The notes under the pieces were generated by a model, which saw only the letters and a list, made by a program, of their open reading frames with translations, did not search any database and had not been told where the DNA came from. From the NCBI GenBank assembly GCA_907163375.1, contig CAJQUW010007128.1:1-64000 (forward strand): a stretch of DNA of 64,000 bases. The letters are read 5' to 3'. Of the stretch, positions 1-9,929 are shown in pieces. The DNA comes from Prostheceraeus crozeri. Lineage: Eukaryota > Platyhelminthes > Polycladida > Euryleptidae. Positions within the stretch are counted from its first letter, which is position 1, and every line of letters begins with the position of its first letter. The position numbers were made by a program, and so were the translations under genes.

Positions 1-109
1 TTGGAAGTTTAAAGGAGCCTCGACCACTATGATTTCCTAATAAACTGAATTTTAAATAAGGCTCGGACTCAAAGCCGTGAAAAATGAGACCGCTATCGCG
101 CTCGTTAAA

Positions 110-899
110 TTATTCAATATTTAATTTTAATCCTTGGATGTGAAAATTTATCCAAGACTCATAGTCTACAACCTCGGTTGCAGGAGAGGAGGGTATGTGA
201 AACTCCAACCTCTCTATTATTTGTCCAGTATGGTGGTCGATTTTTACATATTTTATTTTAAGATAGATGAGCGCCTTCATCCTAAAATTGTCTAAATTGT
301 TGAAGAGCCCTTCTATCAATGATGAATTTTGATGAAACCATTCCTCAAAGTTAGCAATGGTTTCTGAGGAGTCCATCTGGTAGTTCCTCACTAAATTATT
401 TATGGACACTTCAGTGAGTCGGATAGAGGAGGTACCGTTGGTGTAGGTATCGTTCGTGTGTGTATGTTGAAGTCTGTGCGAAGATAGTTCAAAACGTGTC
501 TCGAAAGACTGGAGCGCACAAGTCGCAAGAAAAGGAGACATCGTTAACAGAATCATCCCTACCTTCGGAGATTGATACCGGCTTAGGTCGACAAACACCT
601 CGCTTGATGTGTCGGGTGAGATCCCATTTCCTCGTGAAGATGTGCCCACAGTCAGCACATTCCCACTCGTTGCCATGTCGCGACAGTTCTGAGGTGGAAC
701 TCACATCACCTGAAAGAGAAATCATTCTATCATCTCTGTTCAAGCCTCAGTGTATTGTTACAACCTACCTTGACTCAATAACTCTAAACTTTCCTCGAGA
801 AGGGAGGGCGTTGGTGATGAAGTTGATGCCTGAAATTGAGGAAGATGCTATTAGTCACACGTTTGAGGGAGATGAGAGAGGAAATCTTTAACTTACCAT
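110..899 (-). CDS. Spliced C2H2 zinc-finger gene, possibly related to Polinton polymerase N-termini
   Basis: Gene model of four exons on the minus strand: ATG at 897-899, then 769-829, 579-709 and 110-508. The introns are 830-896 (67 bp), 710-768 (59 bp) and 509-578 (70 bp). Each has GT-AG ends with a pyrimidine-rich acceptor, and all junctions keep the frame. Exon 3 carries a C2H2-type finger (CADCGHIF, then H and C ligands); a histidine-rich stretch follows in exon 4. The C-terminal part (EEWFHQNSS onward) vaguely resembles regions found ahead of the palm in Polinton-like polymerases, and similar-looking sequence continues past the stop at 110-112 to the window edge. That relation is inference. 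The alternative is two overlapping unspliced reading frames, which I think is less likely because the splice sites join them cleanly. Confidence 0.5.
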
Positions 900-1124
900 T
901 TTAATGAAATATGATCAGACAGAATAATAGTCAAAGAGAGAGATCGTGCGTTCGTCACTTGTATGATTCACAGATTAAATGAAATGACCTGAATGTCACT
1001 TTGCTTATATACTTTCATTCTCTTCATTCATTGGATGTTCATTCTGATTGGCTGCTTGTGTATACTTAAGAATTAGAAAAATGTTAAAGTTATCATTATT
1101 CAAAGTCAGCATTTCAAAGACAAC
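900..1124. promoter_or_regulatory. Divergent promoter region
   Basis: This 225-bp gap lies between two divergent genes. It contains a TATA-like box (gcttatatac, near 1003-1012) and two ATTGG (reverse CCAAT) motifs near 1030 and 1048. Placement between two start codons suggests a shared promoter; this is inferred from motifs only. Confidence 0.4.
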
Positions 1125-1562
1125 ATGACAAGTCCTCCAACAACACCAAATACCGCATTGGAGTTCTCCTCTCCATGGACATCAGCAAAGGTGCTCGTTA
1201 CACCAAATGCACCAAGAAAGGCGAAGGTGGAGAAGACATACAATCTCGACAATATACGAAAGTTATCATTATCGGAGGACGATGAAGAGGAGTTTCCCGA
1301 CCTAACAGGCATACGGTGGAAATATTTACAATATGATGCCGAAGGGGTGATGGAGATGACCAGCAAGTCGCACTTGCATCAAATATGGGAGTGGTACACC
1401 CCTAACTCCCAACCGCGAACCGTGGCGGAGTGGGCGTACATTGACAAAGTGAGGGACGCTGCAGAAGAACGTTTAAAGCAGCTCAACTGTTTTTGTGATC
1501 TATGTGAAGTCAGACTCTGGGACGATATTGACGATGAAGACCTTTTGAAATACATGCCATAA
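1125..1562 (+). CDS. Hypothetical acidic 145-aa protein
   Basis: An uninterrupted reading frame of 145 codons starts about 115 bp after a TATA-like box. The N-terminus is rich in Pro, Thr and Ser. A central acidic run (SEDDEEEFPDL) is followed by a Trp-rich part (IWEWYTP, AEWAY) and a short C-terminal segment with paired cysteines (CFCDLC) and an acidic tail. No family is recognised. The cysteines could bind zinc but there are too few for a classic finger. It is divergent from the zinc-finger gene on its left and shares its promoter region. A poly(A) signal AATAAA lies at 1734-1739, consistent with a polymerase II transcript. Confidence 0.5.
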   Translation: MTSPPTTPNTALEFSSPWTSAKVLVTPNAPRKAKVEKTYNLDNIRKLSLSEDDEEEFPDLTGIRWKYLQYDAEGVMEMTSKSHLHQIWEWYTPNSQPRTVAEWAYIDKVRDAAEERLKQLNCFCDLCEVRLWDDIDDEDLLKYMP

Positions 1563-1733
1563 TTAATGTTTATTTCGTATTATCTTTGCTTTCATACTGA
1601 CTTACTTGAATGGGGCTTTAGTGAATAATTTAACCATGTATACTTTTTCATTTGGAAATAGTAGCACGCTTAGTTTAACTTGCAAATCTTATAACATTTC
1701 ATATGGGTGATAATGGTAGATGAAATAGTGTTA

Positions 1734-1739
1734 AATAAA
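1734..1739 (+). terminator. Poly(A) signal
   Basis: An AATAAA hexamer lies about 170 bp after the stop codon of the 145-aa gene on the same strand. The motif is common in AT-rich DNA, so this is modest support only. Confidence 0.3.
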
Positions 1740-2150
1740 ATTAAGATAACTTACATGATTCTGGGATAGCAATCGACTGCGATCCATGTGTAAAGAGCTT
1801 GTTAGACTACGGAAGAGAGAAGTGTGTTATGTTGCGTGTGGCGCGTGAGTGTCCTCCCTTTCATTCCATTCATCAATTCATCTCATTGATAGAGACAGGT
1901 AGAACTCATGGCTCTCATAACGTATGCAATGGAAAGTTTTAGGCAACCTTCGACAGTTGGCTAAATGTCGCCCTGGCGCGAATGCATACTACGTTGAGAC
2001 AGAGGCAATCACTTGCAAACATGACGCAGAGAGGTTTAACAAGATTGACCATTGCCGAATGTCCCTTGCGGTATACATAGCTACGGGTTTCACCGCCGCC
2101 CTTTACAGGAACGCCCGTCGAAAGGAAGTATTACACCGAACTTCATTTGC

Positions 2151-2292
2151 AACGTTCAAGTTGACTGATAGCAGATTCAACTTAATGATAGTATTCGCCA
2201 GTCCGAAGACTGCCCAGGGCAAACCGCGTGGAGGTTCTATCATGTCTTGCCCTATGGTGGCCCTTAAGAGAGCCGGTGGTTCGTTCTCGGGG
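2151..2292. repeat. 142-bp direct repeat, copy A
   Basis: This stretch is over 95 percent identical to 2676-2817, and both copies are exactly 142 bp. Each copy begins (minus sense) shortly after the stop codon of a minus-strand gene, 2308-2562 for this copy. Both strands stay open in one frame, but the few differences between copies do not favour a coding frame. A short continuation of the repeat (ggatagcaatcgactgc) is displaced to near 1766, which suggests a later insertion of about 370 bp inside copy A. Confidence 0.75.
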
Positions 2293-2307
2293 TGTGAATT
2301 AAGTTGA

Positions 2308-2562
2308 CTATTGGCTGGAGTAGTCAAGGGGTATGACGGTTAGGTTCTCATAGACCCTATACCGCCTAAGCCGTGCTGGTGCATCTGGCACCTTTCGGAT
2401 GCGAGTGGTATTCGGAGTCCACACCTCATCCGTCCAAATGATCTTCCTAATCTTCCCCTTCTTCTCATCCTCTTCATCCCACTCGTCGAGGATGACGAAC
2501 TCGGGAATGGCGTTGTCTTCAGCGATGAAGACGGGAATACTGTTGGCAGATGTGGCTTCCAT
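2308..2562 (-). CDS. Hypothetical acidic 84-aa protein
   Basis: A minus-strand frame starts with ATG about 40 bp downstream of a good TATA box. The protein is acidic in the middle (DEWDEEDEKKGK) and more basic towards the C-terminus (RLRRYRVYE), with no cysteines. No family is recognised. The stop is followed within about 20 bp by a 142-bp repeat that also follows the next minus-strand gene. That pattern suggests the two genes were once duplicated transcription units or share a 3' element. The coding call rests on start, promoter and composition only. Confidence 0.4.
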   Translation of the reverse strand: MEATSANSIPVFIAEDNAIPEFVILDEWDEEDEKKGKIRKIIWTDEVWTPNTTRIRKVPDAPARLRRYRVYENLTVIPLDYSSQ

Positions 2563-2600
2563 CGTGACTTGAAATTGAATGAGAAGCGCTACAATCTTCT

Positions 2601-2612
2601 GGCTTATATAGG
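2601..2612 (-). promoter_or_regulatory. TATA box for the 84-aa gene
   Basis: The sequence ggcttatatagg reads cctatataagcc on the minus strand and lies about 40 bp ahead of the ATG at 2562. The same GCTTATATA core recurs near 1003 and near 4839, also close to predicted genes. Confidence 0.45.
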
Positions 2613-2675
2613 GTTTTCAACAATGAATTGCTCAACAGCGAATCAGAATGCTTCAGGGATAGCAATCGACTGCAT

Positions 2676-2817
2676 AACGTTCAAGTTGACTGATAGCAGA
2701 TTCAACTTAATGATAGTATTCGCCAGTCCGAAGACTACCCAGGGCAAACCGCGAGGAGGTTCTATCAAATCTTGCCCCATGGTGGCCCTTAAGAGAGCCG
2801 GTGGTTCGTTCTCGGGG
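2676..2817. repeat. 142-bp direct repeat, copy B
   Basis: Second copy of the repeat at 2151-2292, located just downstream (minus sense) of the stop codon at 2839-2841 of the Ser/Glu-rich gene. Confidence 0.75.
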
Positions 2818-2838
2818 ATGATTGAAAAAATATGGGAC

Positions 2839-4090
2839 TCACGCTTGCCGCTTCGCCTCCGGCTCGTTGACGGAAGCAGGTGGGCGCTTCTCTTTGATAT
2901 CTGTAAAGAAAGAAGTTGTTAGTTATCATCTTGAACTCTAAGTTACTTGATTTAACTTACAGATCTTCTCCGGACGTGGTTCGAACAGGAATCCTGTGAT
3001 TGCCTCCTTATGCTCGAATGTAAAATGAAGGCATTCGATACCTTTTTTAGCCCTGCTGTAACACATTTCGTCTCTGCCACGTTCACAGAGGAGCGGTCTT
3101 GCGGGCACACGTCCTTTCTTATCTAGAGGAATGTGGAGGCGACTTGATCGTCGAGTACTGCTACTCATCACTTGTTGGTGCAGCTCCTGATTAGTCGCCA
3201 CCACCTTCCCCAACTGCTTTCGCAGCCCTTCCACCTCCTCCCTCATCTTTCTCAACTCCTTCTCTTGACTCTCTCTCGATCAGGAGCTGTTCTTCTCTAG
3301 CCTTACTAGCGAGGTGCGAGAACCTCTCGCGATCGAGCTCTCCTTCTTTCTCAAAAAGACTAGCTTGAGTCTTCTTGAGCTCCTGAGTGACTCGCGAGAG
3401 GTTCTCGGAACTCGCTTTATAGAAGAAACAGTCCCTCTTCCACACTTCCAACTCATTCTTCAACTTGTCATAGTTATCGACCAGTGGTGGGCGCATAATG
3501 AAGTTGCGACATTGAGCCACAATCCCACCACTGCTCGATAACTTAGCCGGCTGCACCTCGCTATCAAGGTCAACTTCCCTCACCGCCTCTACCTCGCTAT
3601 CGAGGTAGACACTCTCGACTAGGTCAGCCTTCGTCGAGCCTTTTTCCTCCTCCTCCTCTTCCTCACTGTCGCTGCTACTAGTAGCCGACTCATCGCTAGA
3701 GGAGGAGGAGGATTTACTCGACTTCGGAGAAGACTCAATCGGGGTGGGTGAGAGAGCCTTTGCTGGCACACTAGATGAGGGAGCCTCTGCTGACGCGATA
3801 GACTCGACAGCCTCGACAGCGCACTGAGTCTCCAGAGCTTTTAACTCTGAGCTGAAGAGACTTTGCTTCGCCTCCTCAATCAGCTCTGGTTGACTGCAAC
3901 TGCTATGCTTCGCATGCCACTCCGGTAACGTCTCGACAAGGCGAGATGCATTATGGCTGCTGCAAAAGTATCGAATGCCCCCTACCATTCGCTTATTTAC
4001 ACAAGAGTGTTTCTTGAAGGCATCACTGCGAAAAATCTTTGTACAAACGCAGAGCTTGAAAGCCGTCTTGGCATTATTGTAGTTAACCAT
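2839..4090 (-). CDS. Spliced Ser/Glu-rich coiled-coil protein with a probable frameshift
   Basis: The frame opens at the ATG at 4088-4090, directly after an excellent 3' splice acceptor (tttcacttcag), so an upstream non-coding exon is likely. The N-terminus has a Cys/His-rich part (CVCTKIF, HSCVNK, YFCSSH). A Ser/Glu tract follows (SSSSSSDESATSSSDSEEEE), then a heptad-like charged region (ENLSRVTQELKKTQ). Near 3250-3265 the coding potential moves to another frame that continues the coiled coil (VEGLRKQLGKVV) down to a 60-bp GT-AG intron at 2901-2960. A last exon at 2839-2900 stays in frame and ends in TGA. The frameshift is either real decay or a sequence error. Function unknown; Cys/His plus acidic plus coiled coil suggests a DNA- or chromatin-associated protein, which is inference. 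Confidence 0.5.
2901..2960 (-). other. 60-bp GT-AG intron
   Basis: On the minus strand the intron starts gtaagtt and ends with the pyrimidine-rich acceptor tttctttacag. Removing it keeps the frame open from the coiled-coil exon into a 20-codon final exon. The size matches the three introns of the zinc-finger gene at 110-899. Confidence 0.55.
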
Positions 4091-4158
4091 TTTCTGAAGT
4101 GAAAAGGGGAAAACAATGATTATAATTCCGTAAACGTTTGATAGCAAACGATTGATTC

Positions 4159-4353
4159 CTAGTTTATAAAAACGGAAAAGAATGATTTTACACTTAGTGA
4201 GGAATGATAGATTTGAGTGTAGTGAGTGGCACTAGATCCCGTCGACAGCCCGAAGGCCTTGTACTGATCACTAGGGAAGTGAGAGATCTTCCCCGATACC
4301 CGCTCTTTACAGCTGAAGACATCATTGTCACTGCCCCGAAGTGGTAACAGCAA
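4159..4353 (-). CDS. Short hypothetical frame, perhaps an upstream exon
   Basis: A 64-codon minus-strand frame lies just upstream of the splice acceptor of the Ser/Glu-rich gene. It has no recognisable domain. A TATA-like box (gcttatatag, near 4838) lies further upstream in the same orientation. It may be part of a 5' exon of the next gene or chance. The stretch 4354-4880 otherwise holds nothing that I can identify. Confidence 0.2.
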   Translation of the reverse strand: MLLPLRGSDNDVFSCKERVSGKISHFPSDQYKAFGLSTGSSATHYTQIYHSSLSVKSFFSVFIN

Positions 4354-4879
4354 CGCCGAGTCAAAGGTAGTGAACAGTAGCTGGGATCTAACCCCTCAAA
4401 GCTGCCTTAGACTTAGTTAAATTTGAAATCTGATAGTAGATTTGAACTCAGCATACTTGAAAACCCCAGAAAACCTCCAAAACTAGAGAATTTAAATTTT
4501 TCAACTTTTTAGCACTACTTATGAAATTTTATAAGTAGTCTGTCACTTAGGCCAGGTCAATAGCGACCGAACCCTTTTTGAATCAAGTCAAACGGACTTG
4601 TAGAAGCAAAGTTACAAGCCTTTAAAGTTTTGGAGTCTTTTATGGCCTGGAGACGAAGGCCATCTCCTGGCTAACCTCTAAGTCTGACGGCTTAGCTGAT
4701 ATCAGCAATGGAATTTTCTAAGTTGGTTTCTTACAGAAACCCGGAATTTGGAATGTCCGATGCTATCATCGGAGATCAGACAGACGACCTACCTTTGGCA
4801 ATCTCTTGTCTGAATGAAAAGTCTCTGTCGGTTCCCAGCTTATATAGTTTGTGATGATCAGCTGATGACATAATATCCA

Positions 4880-6228
4880 TCATCCAAACACTAAAAACCC
4901 GTCTATCTCCGGTTCTGGAGGTCCGATTGAGCTGGAAATATACCATTTCCATGTAGAATTTGACGCTGAATCCGAATCTGGCCTCCGTTTTCCCATCCGA
5001 TGCTTCGTTTTGGCTCTACAGTAGGCAGCCATCGCAAAAATTCTAACTCTGTCGTTTTTTCGAAAAATGTTGAAAATTTTTTGTCGCCGATTGCCTTGAA
5101 ACTCACCATACAGATAGAGAATTTCACGCTGATTCCAAATCTGAAATCCGTTTTCCAATCCGATGCTTCGTTTTGAAGCTACAGCCCAAAACGTCCCAAA
5201 TTCTAACTGTCGTTTTTCGCCAATGTCCCAAAATCTTAAATGGCGTCTCACATCTAAACGAAGACAGATAGGAACAAGCCGTTTGTTTCACTGAATTTGT
5301 CTCACTCTTAGCTTTCAAACGAGCTATCGCACGACAAAATCCGTCCACTGGAAGCCAAAATCGAAGCAAGCTGTCCAGAGGAGGGGGGGACGTCAGTGAA
5401 ATTTCAAAATTTGATGAAAAATGTTTTGGTGACGGTCCCAGGTCGAAATTCCACACTTTGGAAAATTTTCAAAATTTTACCCATACAAAGTCACTCTGAC
5501 ACTTAGGATTTTTTCAGGTGAGCGAGCTCCGACCCAAAATCTTAAATGGCGTCTCACATCTAAGCGAAGACAGATAGGGACAAGCCGATTCTTTCAGTGA
5601 ATTTTTCTCACTCTTAGCTTTCAAACGAGCTATGGCACGACAAAATCTGTCCACTGGAAGACAAAATCGAAGCGAGCTGTCCAGAGGGGGGGACGTCAGC
5701 GAAAATTTTTTCTCTCCGATTGACTTGAAACTCACCATACCGATGCAGAATTTCACGCTGAATCCGAATCTGGCCTCCGTTTTCTCATCCGATGGTTCGT
5801 TTTGGCGCTACACACCAAAACGTCCCAAATTTTAACTCTGTTAAAATTTTGAAGAAAAATTTTTTCTCGCCGATTGAGCTGGAAATCACACCACAGATGC
5901 AGAATTTTACGCTGAATCCGAATCTGGCAGCCATTTCACCATCCACGACAACCTAGACGGTCGCCCACGTCAACCTAGACGGTCGCCCACGTCAACCTAG
6001 ACGGTCGCCCACGTCAACCTGGATGGTCGCCCACGTCAACCAGGCGGTCGGACCAACTCACCCGAGTCTCACACTCTGTCGTTGCAGAGGGGGGGGGGAG
6101 TCAGCGAACATTTTGTGAACGTAGACCAACCTGGCCGGCACACCACGACAGACCTCTGTCGTTCCAGAGGGGGGGGACGTCAGCGATGGCGGCCATCTTG
6201 CGCTATCTGGTGTTTGTCACTTCCTTAC
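4880..6228 (+). repeat. Dispersed repeat, inverted partner of 63332-64000
   Basis: Long parts of this segment match the right end of the window in reverse orientation, for example the run ending gtttgtcacttccttactact at 6228. An internal duplication of about 170 bp is present (about 5223-5395 and 5534-5700). The segment also has repeated poly-G motifs of the form gagggggggacgtcagcga at about 5380, 5683, 6077 and 6165. Open frames here are shadows of this repeat. The parent element is not recognised. Confidence 0.7.
5949..6051 (+). repeat. 22-bp tandem repeat, about 5 copies
   Basis: The unit caacctagacggtcgcccac with a short linker repeats with a 22-bp period starting at 5949, 5971, 5993, 6015 and 6037. 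The last two copies have diverged. Confidence 0.85.
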
Positions 6229-6784
6229 TACTTAGAATTTTTTTGCTTCTTTTCACGTGGACATATTTCCACACGAATGCGCCATGGAATATACATTTAC
6301 CACGATGATATTTCGAAACGGCCGGGATGGCACCTGGAATCCACATAGAATTATCCACGTGGATAATTCCACGTCATCCGTCATGATTTCGAACAAATTG
6401 AAACTGCTTCACTACTAAAATAAAGACGAAAATCCTGCAATATCAATTTTGGACAAAAAAATTCCACGTGAATTCCATAATGTCAAGTGGATTCGATGTG
6501 GAATCCACGTAGCATTTTTCAGTAGATTTTTTCGAGACCTCATTAGTCTGACAATTTTATGTGATGTTACGTAACGTTTTAAGTAATGTATGGCTATTTC
6601 AGTTGCATGGCACATGTGATGAGATAATAAACTCTCCCGATTTGGTAGATAATGAAACTATCGCATCGCTTTTCACCGGGCAAAAGTCAACCGGGACATC
6701 CCGCTAAGGAGGAAGACATCCCAGGAGCATTTGTGACGCAATATTGGCATCATGTGATGCCAATTAGGACAAATTAGACCTGTT
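6229..6784. other. Non-coding segment with palindromes
   Basis: No gene was seen. Repeated ccacgtgg/ttccacgt words are present, including a perfect 22-bp palindrome at 6348-6369 centred on CACGTG. A 10-bp inverted repeat with a 2-bp spacer (attggcatca tg tgatgccaat) lies near 6743-6764. Confidence 0.5.
6348..6369. repeat. Perfect 22-bp palindrome centred on CACGTG
   Basis: The sequence reads gaattatccac and then its exact reverse complement. The centre is an E-box-like CACGTG. Confidence 0.8.
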
Positions 6785-6951
6785 ACGTAGCTGCCACGTT
6801 TCGCTACTTTCCACTAGCTACCGAACAAATTGCAACGTAGCTGGTACGTCTCGCTACCTTGTATTTGCTACCGAAAAATATCAACGTAGCTGCTACGTTC
6901 CGCTACCTTGCATTCGCTACCGAAGAAAATGCTACGTAGCTGCTACGTTGC
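6785..6951. repeat. 49-50-bp tandem repeat with an internal palindrome
   Basis: Units start at 6785, 6835, 6884 and 6934, each opening with acgtagctg. The later units contain the palindrome acgtagctgctacgt. The repeat replaces the expected downstream part of the BEL/Pao polymerase next to it. Confidence 0.75.
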
Positions 6952-7031
6952 AGTTGCGTAGCACAGACACGCTACCTACTGCAACCAATGCTACCATCTG
7001 CTGCGTAGGTGCTACGTAGCATTGTTGGCCG

Positions 7032-7999
7032 GGTCACAGCCAGTTCTGTAGCATGAGCGTCGGAATCTGGGCCACTCAAAAAGTCATCGACACAGAAGGA
7101 TTGAGCCAATTTGTTGTTGACTGGACCCTTCGTTTCCAAATGATGATGCAACGTAGCGCTCAATAAAAAAGGTGATAACCTAGCCCCAAAGGGCAGTCGC
7201 TTGAACCTGTAAAGTTTCTCGATGCCGTCAAGATCAATCCAAATAAGCCGCAAATAGTCTCTCTGCTGTTCATTGACTTGAATCTGTATAAATGCCTTTT
7301 CGATATCACTAATTATGCCAACTTTGGAAAGACGAAAGCGAAGGAACAATTCAACCAAGTCAGGCAGGAGATTAGGACCAGTTTCTAATTCGTTTAGTGC
7401 TATAGGCCATTAATATCTTTTGCACTAGCATCAAAGACCGGGCGTACACGATACGTGGAAGTCTCGCTACTCTTGATGACAGGGTGATGCAGCATATAAT
7501 ATGTCATTCCGTGATCTTGTAAAGTTTCTTCGATAAAATCATTGACAATTAACTCATCGATGGCTCTCGCATAAATGTTTCTCATTGATGAATTTTGGCG
7601 ATTATGCATTCTTTTGAGACGAGCGCAAGCGCTACAGCGATTGCTCTTCAGGTTATCAATACTTTGAGTGACCGGTAATGCTACTTCATAACGACGGCCA
7701 TCAACTTTAACCGTCTCTTTGAAATGACTATACACTGGATCAATCTGACAAGAATCAGCTTCTGAAGGCAAAATTCCAAGAGATTCTAAGTCAAAGAAAG
7801 ACTTTAGAGATGAAAAAGACTCATCGTCAACTTGCCGAGTAGACTGCACCAAATTCACTGATGTGTCACCAGAATCTCCAGAACTTTCATACATTCGTCC
7901 AGACAAAATCCAACCGAAAGATGTCTTTATCGCGACAACTTTGTCTCCTCTAACGCTTTCATCCGAAACAAAATCCCAATAATAGTCTGCTCCTATCAA
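7032..7999 (-). pseudogene. BEL/Pao pol fragment: protease-RT linker and reverse transcriptase
   Basis: The upstream frame (7400-7999) carries the family hallmark IGADYYWDFV and FGWILSG, then VYSHFKETVKVDGRRYEVALP, which leads into the RT fingers. After a frame break, 6972-7358 continues with SKVGIISDIEKAF, YRFKRLPFGARLSPFLL and the catalytic box CVDDFL in place of the usual YVDD. BEL/Pao pol normally continues with RNase H, an integrase and about 800 further residues; none is present. The last 20 or so codons near 6972-7030 are read into the neighbouring tandem repeat and are not pol. This is a fossil: at least one frameshift near 7380 separates the two parts. Confidence 0.8.
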
Positions 8000-8008
8000 G
8001 ACTTGGAT

Positions 8009-8446
8009 CTAATCAGTATCAGTTGCCTGACGGTCTGACAATTGTAAATGAGCAAATGATGTAGGTAGCTTGATTACCCTGCGAGGAGTATGACAGAGCT
8101 TGTCAACTGATATCAGATTGAGAAAGTTCGATTTATTCGGCCTATCTATCGCTGAGATGCAACATGAGACACGAGGCAAATTCCCACTAAAAGTTAAATT
8201 TCCTCTGAATCCTCGAACTGTACTGGCTTCACAACCTTCCTTGTGCAATTGCAAGTGATCACGAAGCTTTTTACAAATAAAACTTCTCTGAGATCTAGGA
8301 TCAAACAAAATTCGAACAGCTCGACTTTTCCTACTTGCTGGATGAGACATCTTTGCAGCGGCTAGTTCCACGACGAGTATCAGGAGACAAGTGCGCTTGG
8401 ACAATTTCAGTGGCACAACGAGCATCAGAAGTCTTATGACCCTCAA
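8009..8446 (-). pseudogene. BEL/Pao aspartic protease remnant
   Basis: The frame has the protease-like stretch RILFDPRSQRSFICKKLRDHL, where a BEL protease normally has an LLD(T/S)G(A/S) type active site followed by SFI. The catalytic position reads DPR rather than DTG or DSG, so the enzyme is probably dead. It lies between the gag zinc knuckles and the RT linker, as expected for the family. The first 45 or so codons overlap the zinc-knuckle frame and are likely out of frame. It is separated from the RT linker by one stop near 8009. Confidence 0.65.
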
Positions 8447-8690
8447 CTAGCCTTTTATCGCACAGAAATTTGTGATGAGAAAAGGAATCACAGTGAATAC
8501 AATTTTTCCTCCACTTACAGAATTTTCTCAAATGAGTGCCTAGACAGATGAAACAGAGCCTTTTCTCTTTGGCTATTTCCTTAACTTTGGTCACTGTAAT
8601 ATTTGAGTGAACATTTTGACAAGTGTAGGATTCATGAGATCCTTCACAAAAAGCACAAGATGGAGCTTGGGACATCTTTTCACATGACAC
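8331..8690 (-). pseudogene. BEL/Pao gag zinc-knuckle region
   Basis: The frame contains Cys/His clusters typical of BEL gag C-termini: CAFCEGSHESYTC, then CFICLGTHLRKFC, then CIHCDSFSHHKFLC. These would bind the RNA genome in the particle. Frames upstream (8863-9114) and downstream (8009-8446) belong to the same ancestral polyprotein but are in other phases, so the gag-pol frame is broken several times. Confidence 0.75.
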
Positions 8691-8862
8691 TCGAAGTTAG
8701 GAAGCAGAAGCCATATGACCTTTATGAACACGATTACTGCTGTTAGAACTTTCGCTTTTCAGCTCACCCACAATTCGTAACTTTTTTGTAGCGTTAACAC
8801 TTTCTCTCAATGTTGATCTCTTTGTGCAACTTATCAATGACATCTGACAATTTCAGATCATC

Positions 8863-9619
8863 TTATTCCAAGTCAATAGACCTTGTCAACTGGAGAATAA
8901 CACATTTTGGAAGTTTAGAAAGTGTTATCTCTACATACACAAATCCAAAATCATTCTCAGGGACACCGAGGTTTTGCAGACCACGAGTATGCTTTAGAAG
9001 ACTATCATGAAAAATTCTCAATGACTTGGAGTTTGACTGTGGGGGTTCCATTGTTAGCAAAGCGCTAAGATGAGCCCTCTTAGCACGACCTGACTTTCCG
9101 TATCTCTCGTTCAAAAGTTGTCACCCAACCTCATAATTATGAGATGTGATCGACAGCCCAGTAACACAACTTGCTGCCTCACCAGTGACCAATCGCATCA
9201 AATAGGACAATTTAGCAACATCTGAAAGATTTTCCCTACTGTGTACTGAAGCGTGGAAAAGATCCCTGAATTCAGTCCACTTCAAATAATCACCGCTAAA
9301 AATAGGCAAATTAATCTTAGGGAGATTCATTTGTGTCCTAGCAGAAACAGATGGAAGTGAAGAACCAGAATGATTACTCACAGAATCACTAACCAACAAA
9401 AATTTTCTTGACCTTGACACGACACTTCGCAATCTCATCGAGGAACTCAGCCTCCAGAACAATATCTGCTTGAATATCATCATCAGTTTCAAGCAACGAT
9501 TCTACTATACGCTGAACAGAATTCAATGCGTCAGCTCTCTCTTTTAAACACTCAAACTCTGCTAAAATTGTACATTTATCGTAGGTGTCGGAGTCACAAA
9601 ATTCATTTATGCGAATCAA
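8863..9619 (-). pseudogene. BEL/Pao gag N-terminal and central region
   Basis: Three overlapping frames (9389-9619, 9121-9492, 8863-9114) together give a BEL-type gag. The hallmark LPKINLPIFSGDYLKWTEF is followed by KLSYLMRLVTGEAASCV, then LSKLPKCVILQLTRS. These match the structural gag region that normally precedes the zinc knuckles. At least two frameshifts break it, near 9400 and near 9118. The start codon is not certain; upstream sequence to 9900 is leader. Confidence 0.75.
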
Positions 9620-9900
9620 TGATCGGCGAATCCAACTTTTCTACGCAGATCGCCTACGTATTACAACTGAGATATCTTCCATCTCTACACACACACACAC
9701 AGTTACTTTGCTATCGGCGGATAAAATGTAAGAATGAACAAAGCAGAGGATGATATGCAGTCAAAATCCGACCGACAACAGTTCTTGTCTCCGCAAGAAA
9801 TAGACGCAACAATAAGTTTCCTTGACTCAGCAAGACAACACTAAACGTGTCACATTAATCAAATACGTGACTTTTGACACAGCAATTATTTGACCGTTAT

Positions 9901-9923
9901 AATCCTGGTCACGGTACCAAATG
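9901..9923 (-). promoter_or_regulatory. BEL/Pao primer-binding-like site
   Basis: On the minus strand the sequence tttggtaccgtgaccagg resembles the conserved segment directly after the 5' LTR of BEL elements. The 5' LTR should lie just above 9923, but its outer end was not found. Confidence 0.5.
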
Positions 9924-9929
9924 TGCGCG

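Larger units (their letters stand above)
7032..9926 (-). mobile_element. Decayed BEL/Pao LTR retrotransposon, 3' truncated
   Basis: On the minus strand the order is primer-binding-like site, gag, zinc knuckles, aspartic protease, then reverse transcriptase. All parts have BEL/Pao-type motifs. The element stops in the middle of the reverse transcriptase at about 7030, so RNase H, integrase and the 3' LTR are missing. A tandem repeat abuts the breakpoint. Many frameshifts and stops are present. Confidence 0.8.

Noticed and set aside
460..891. Plus-strand 143-codon frame
   Set aside because: It is antisense to the spliced zinc-finger gene and spans its introns; no domain.
9690..9703. Short (CA)n run
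   Set aside because: A common simple repeat with no special context.
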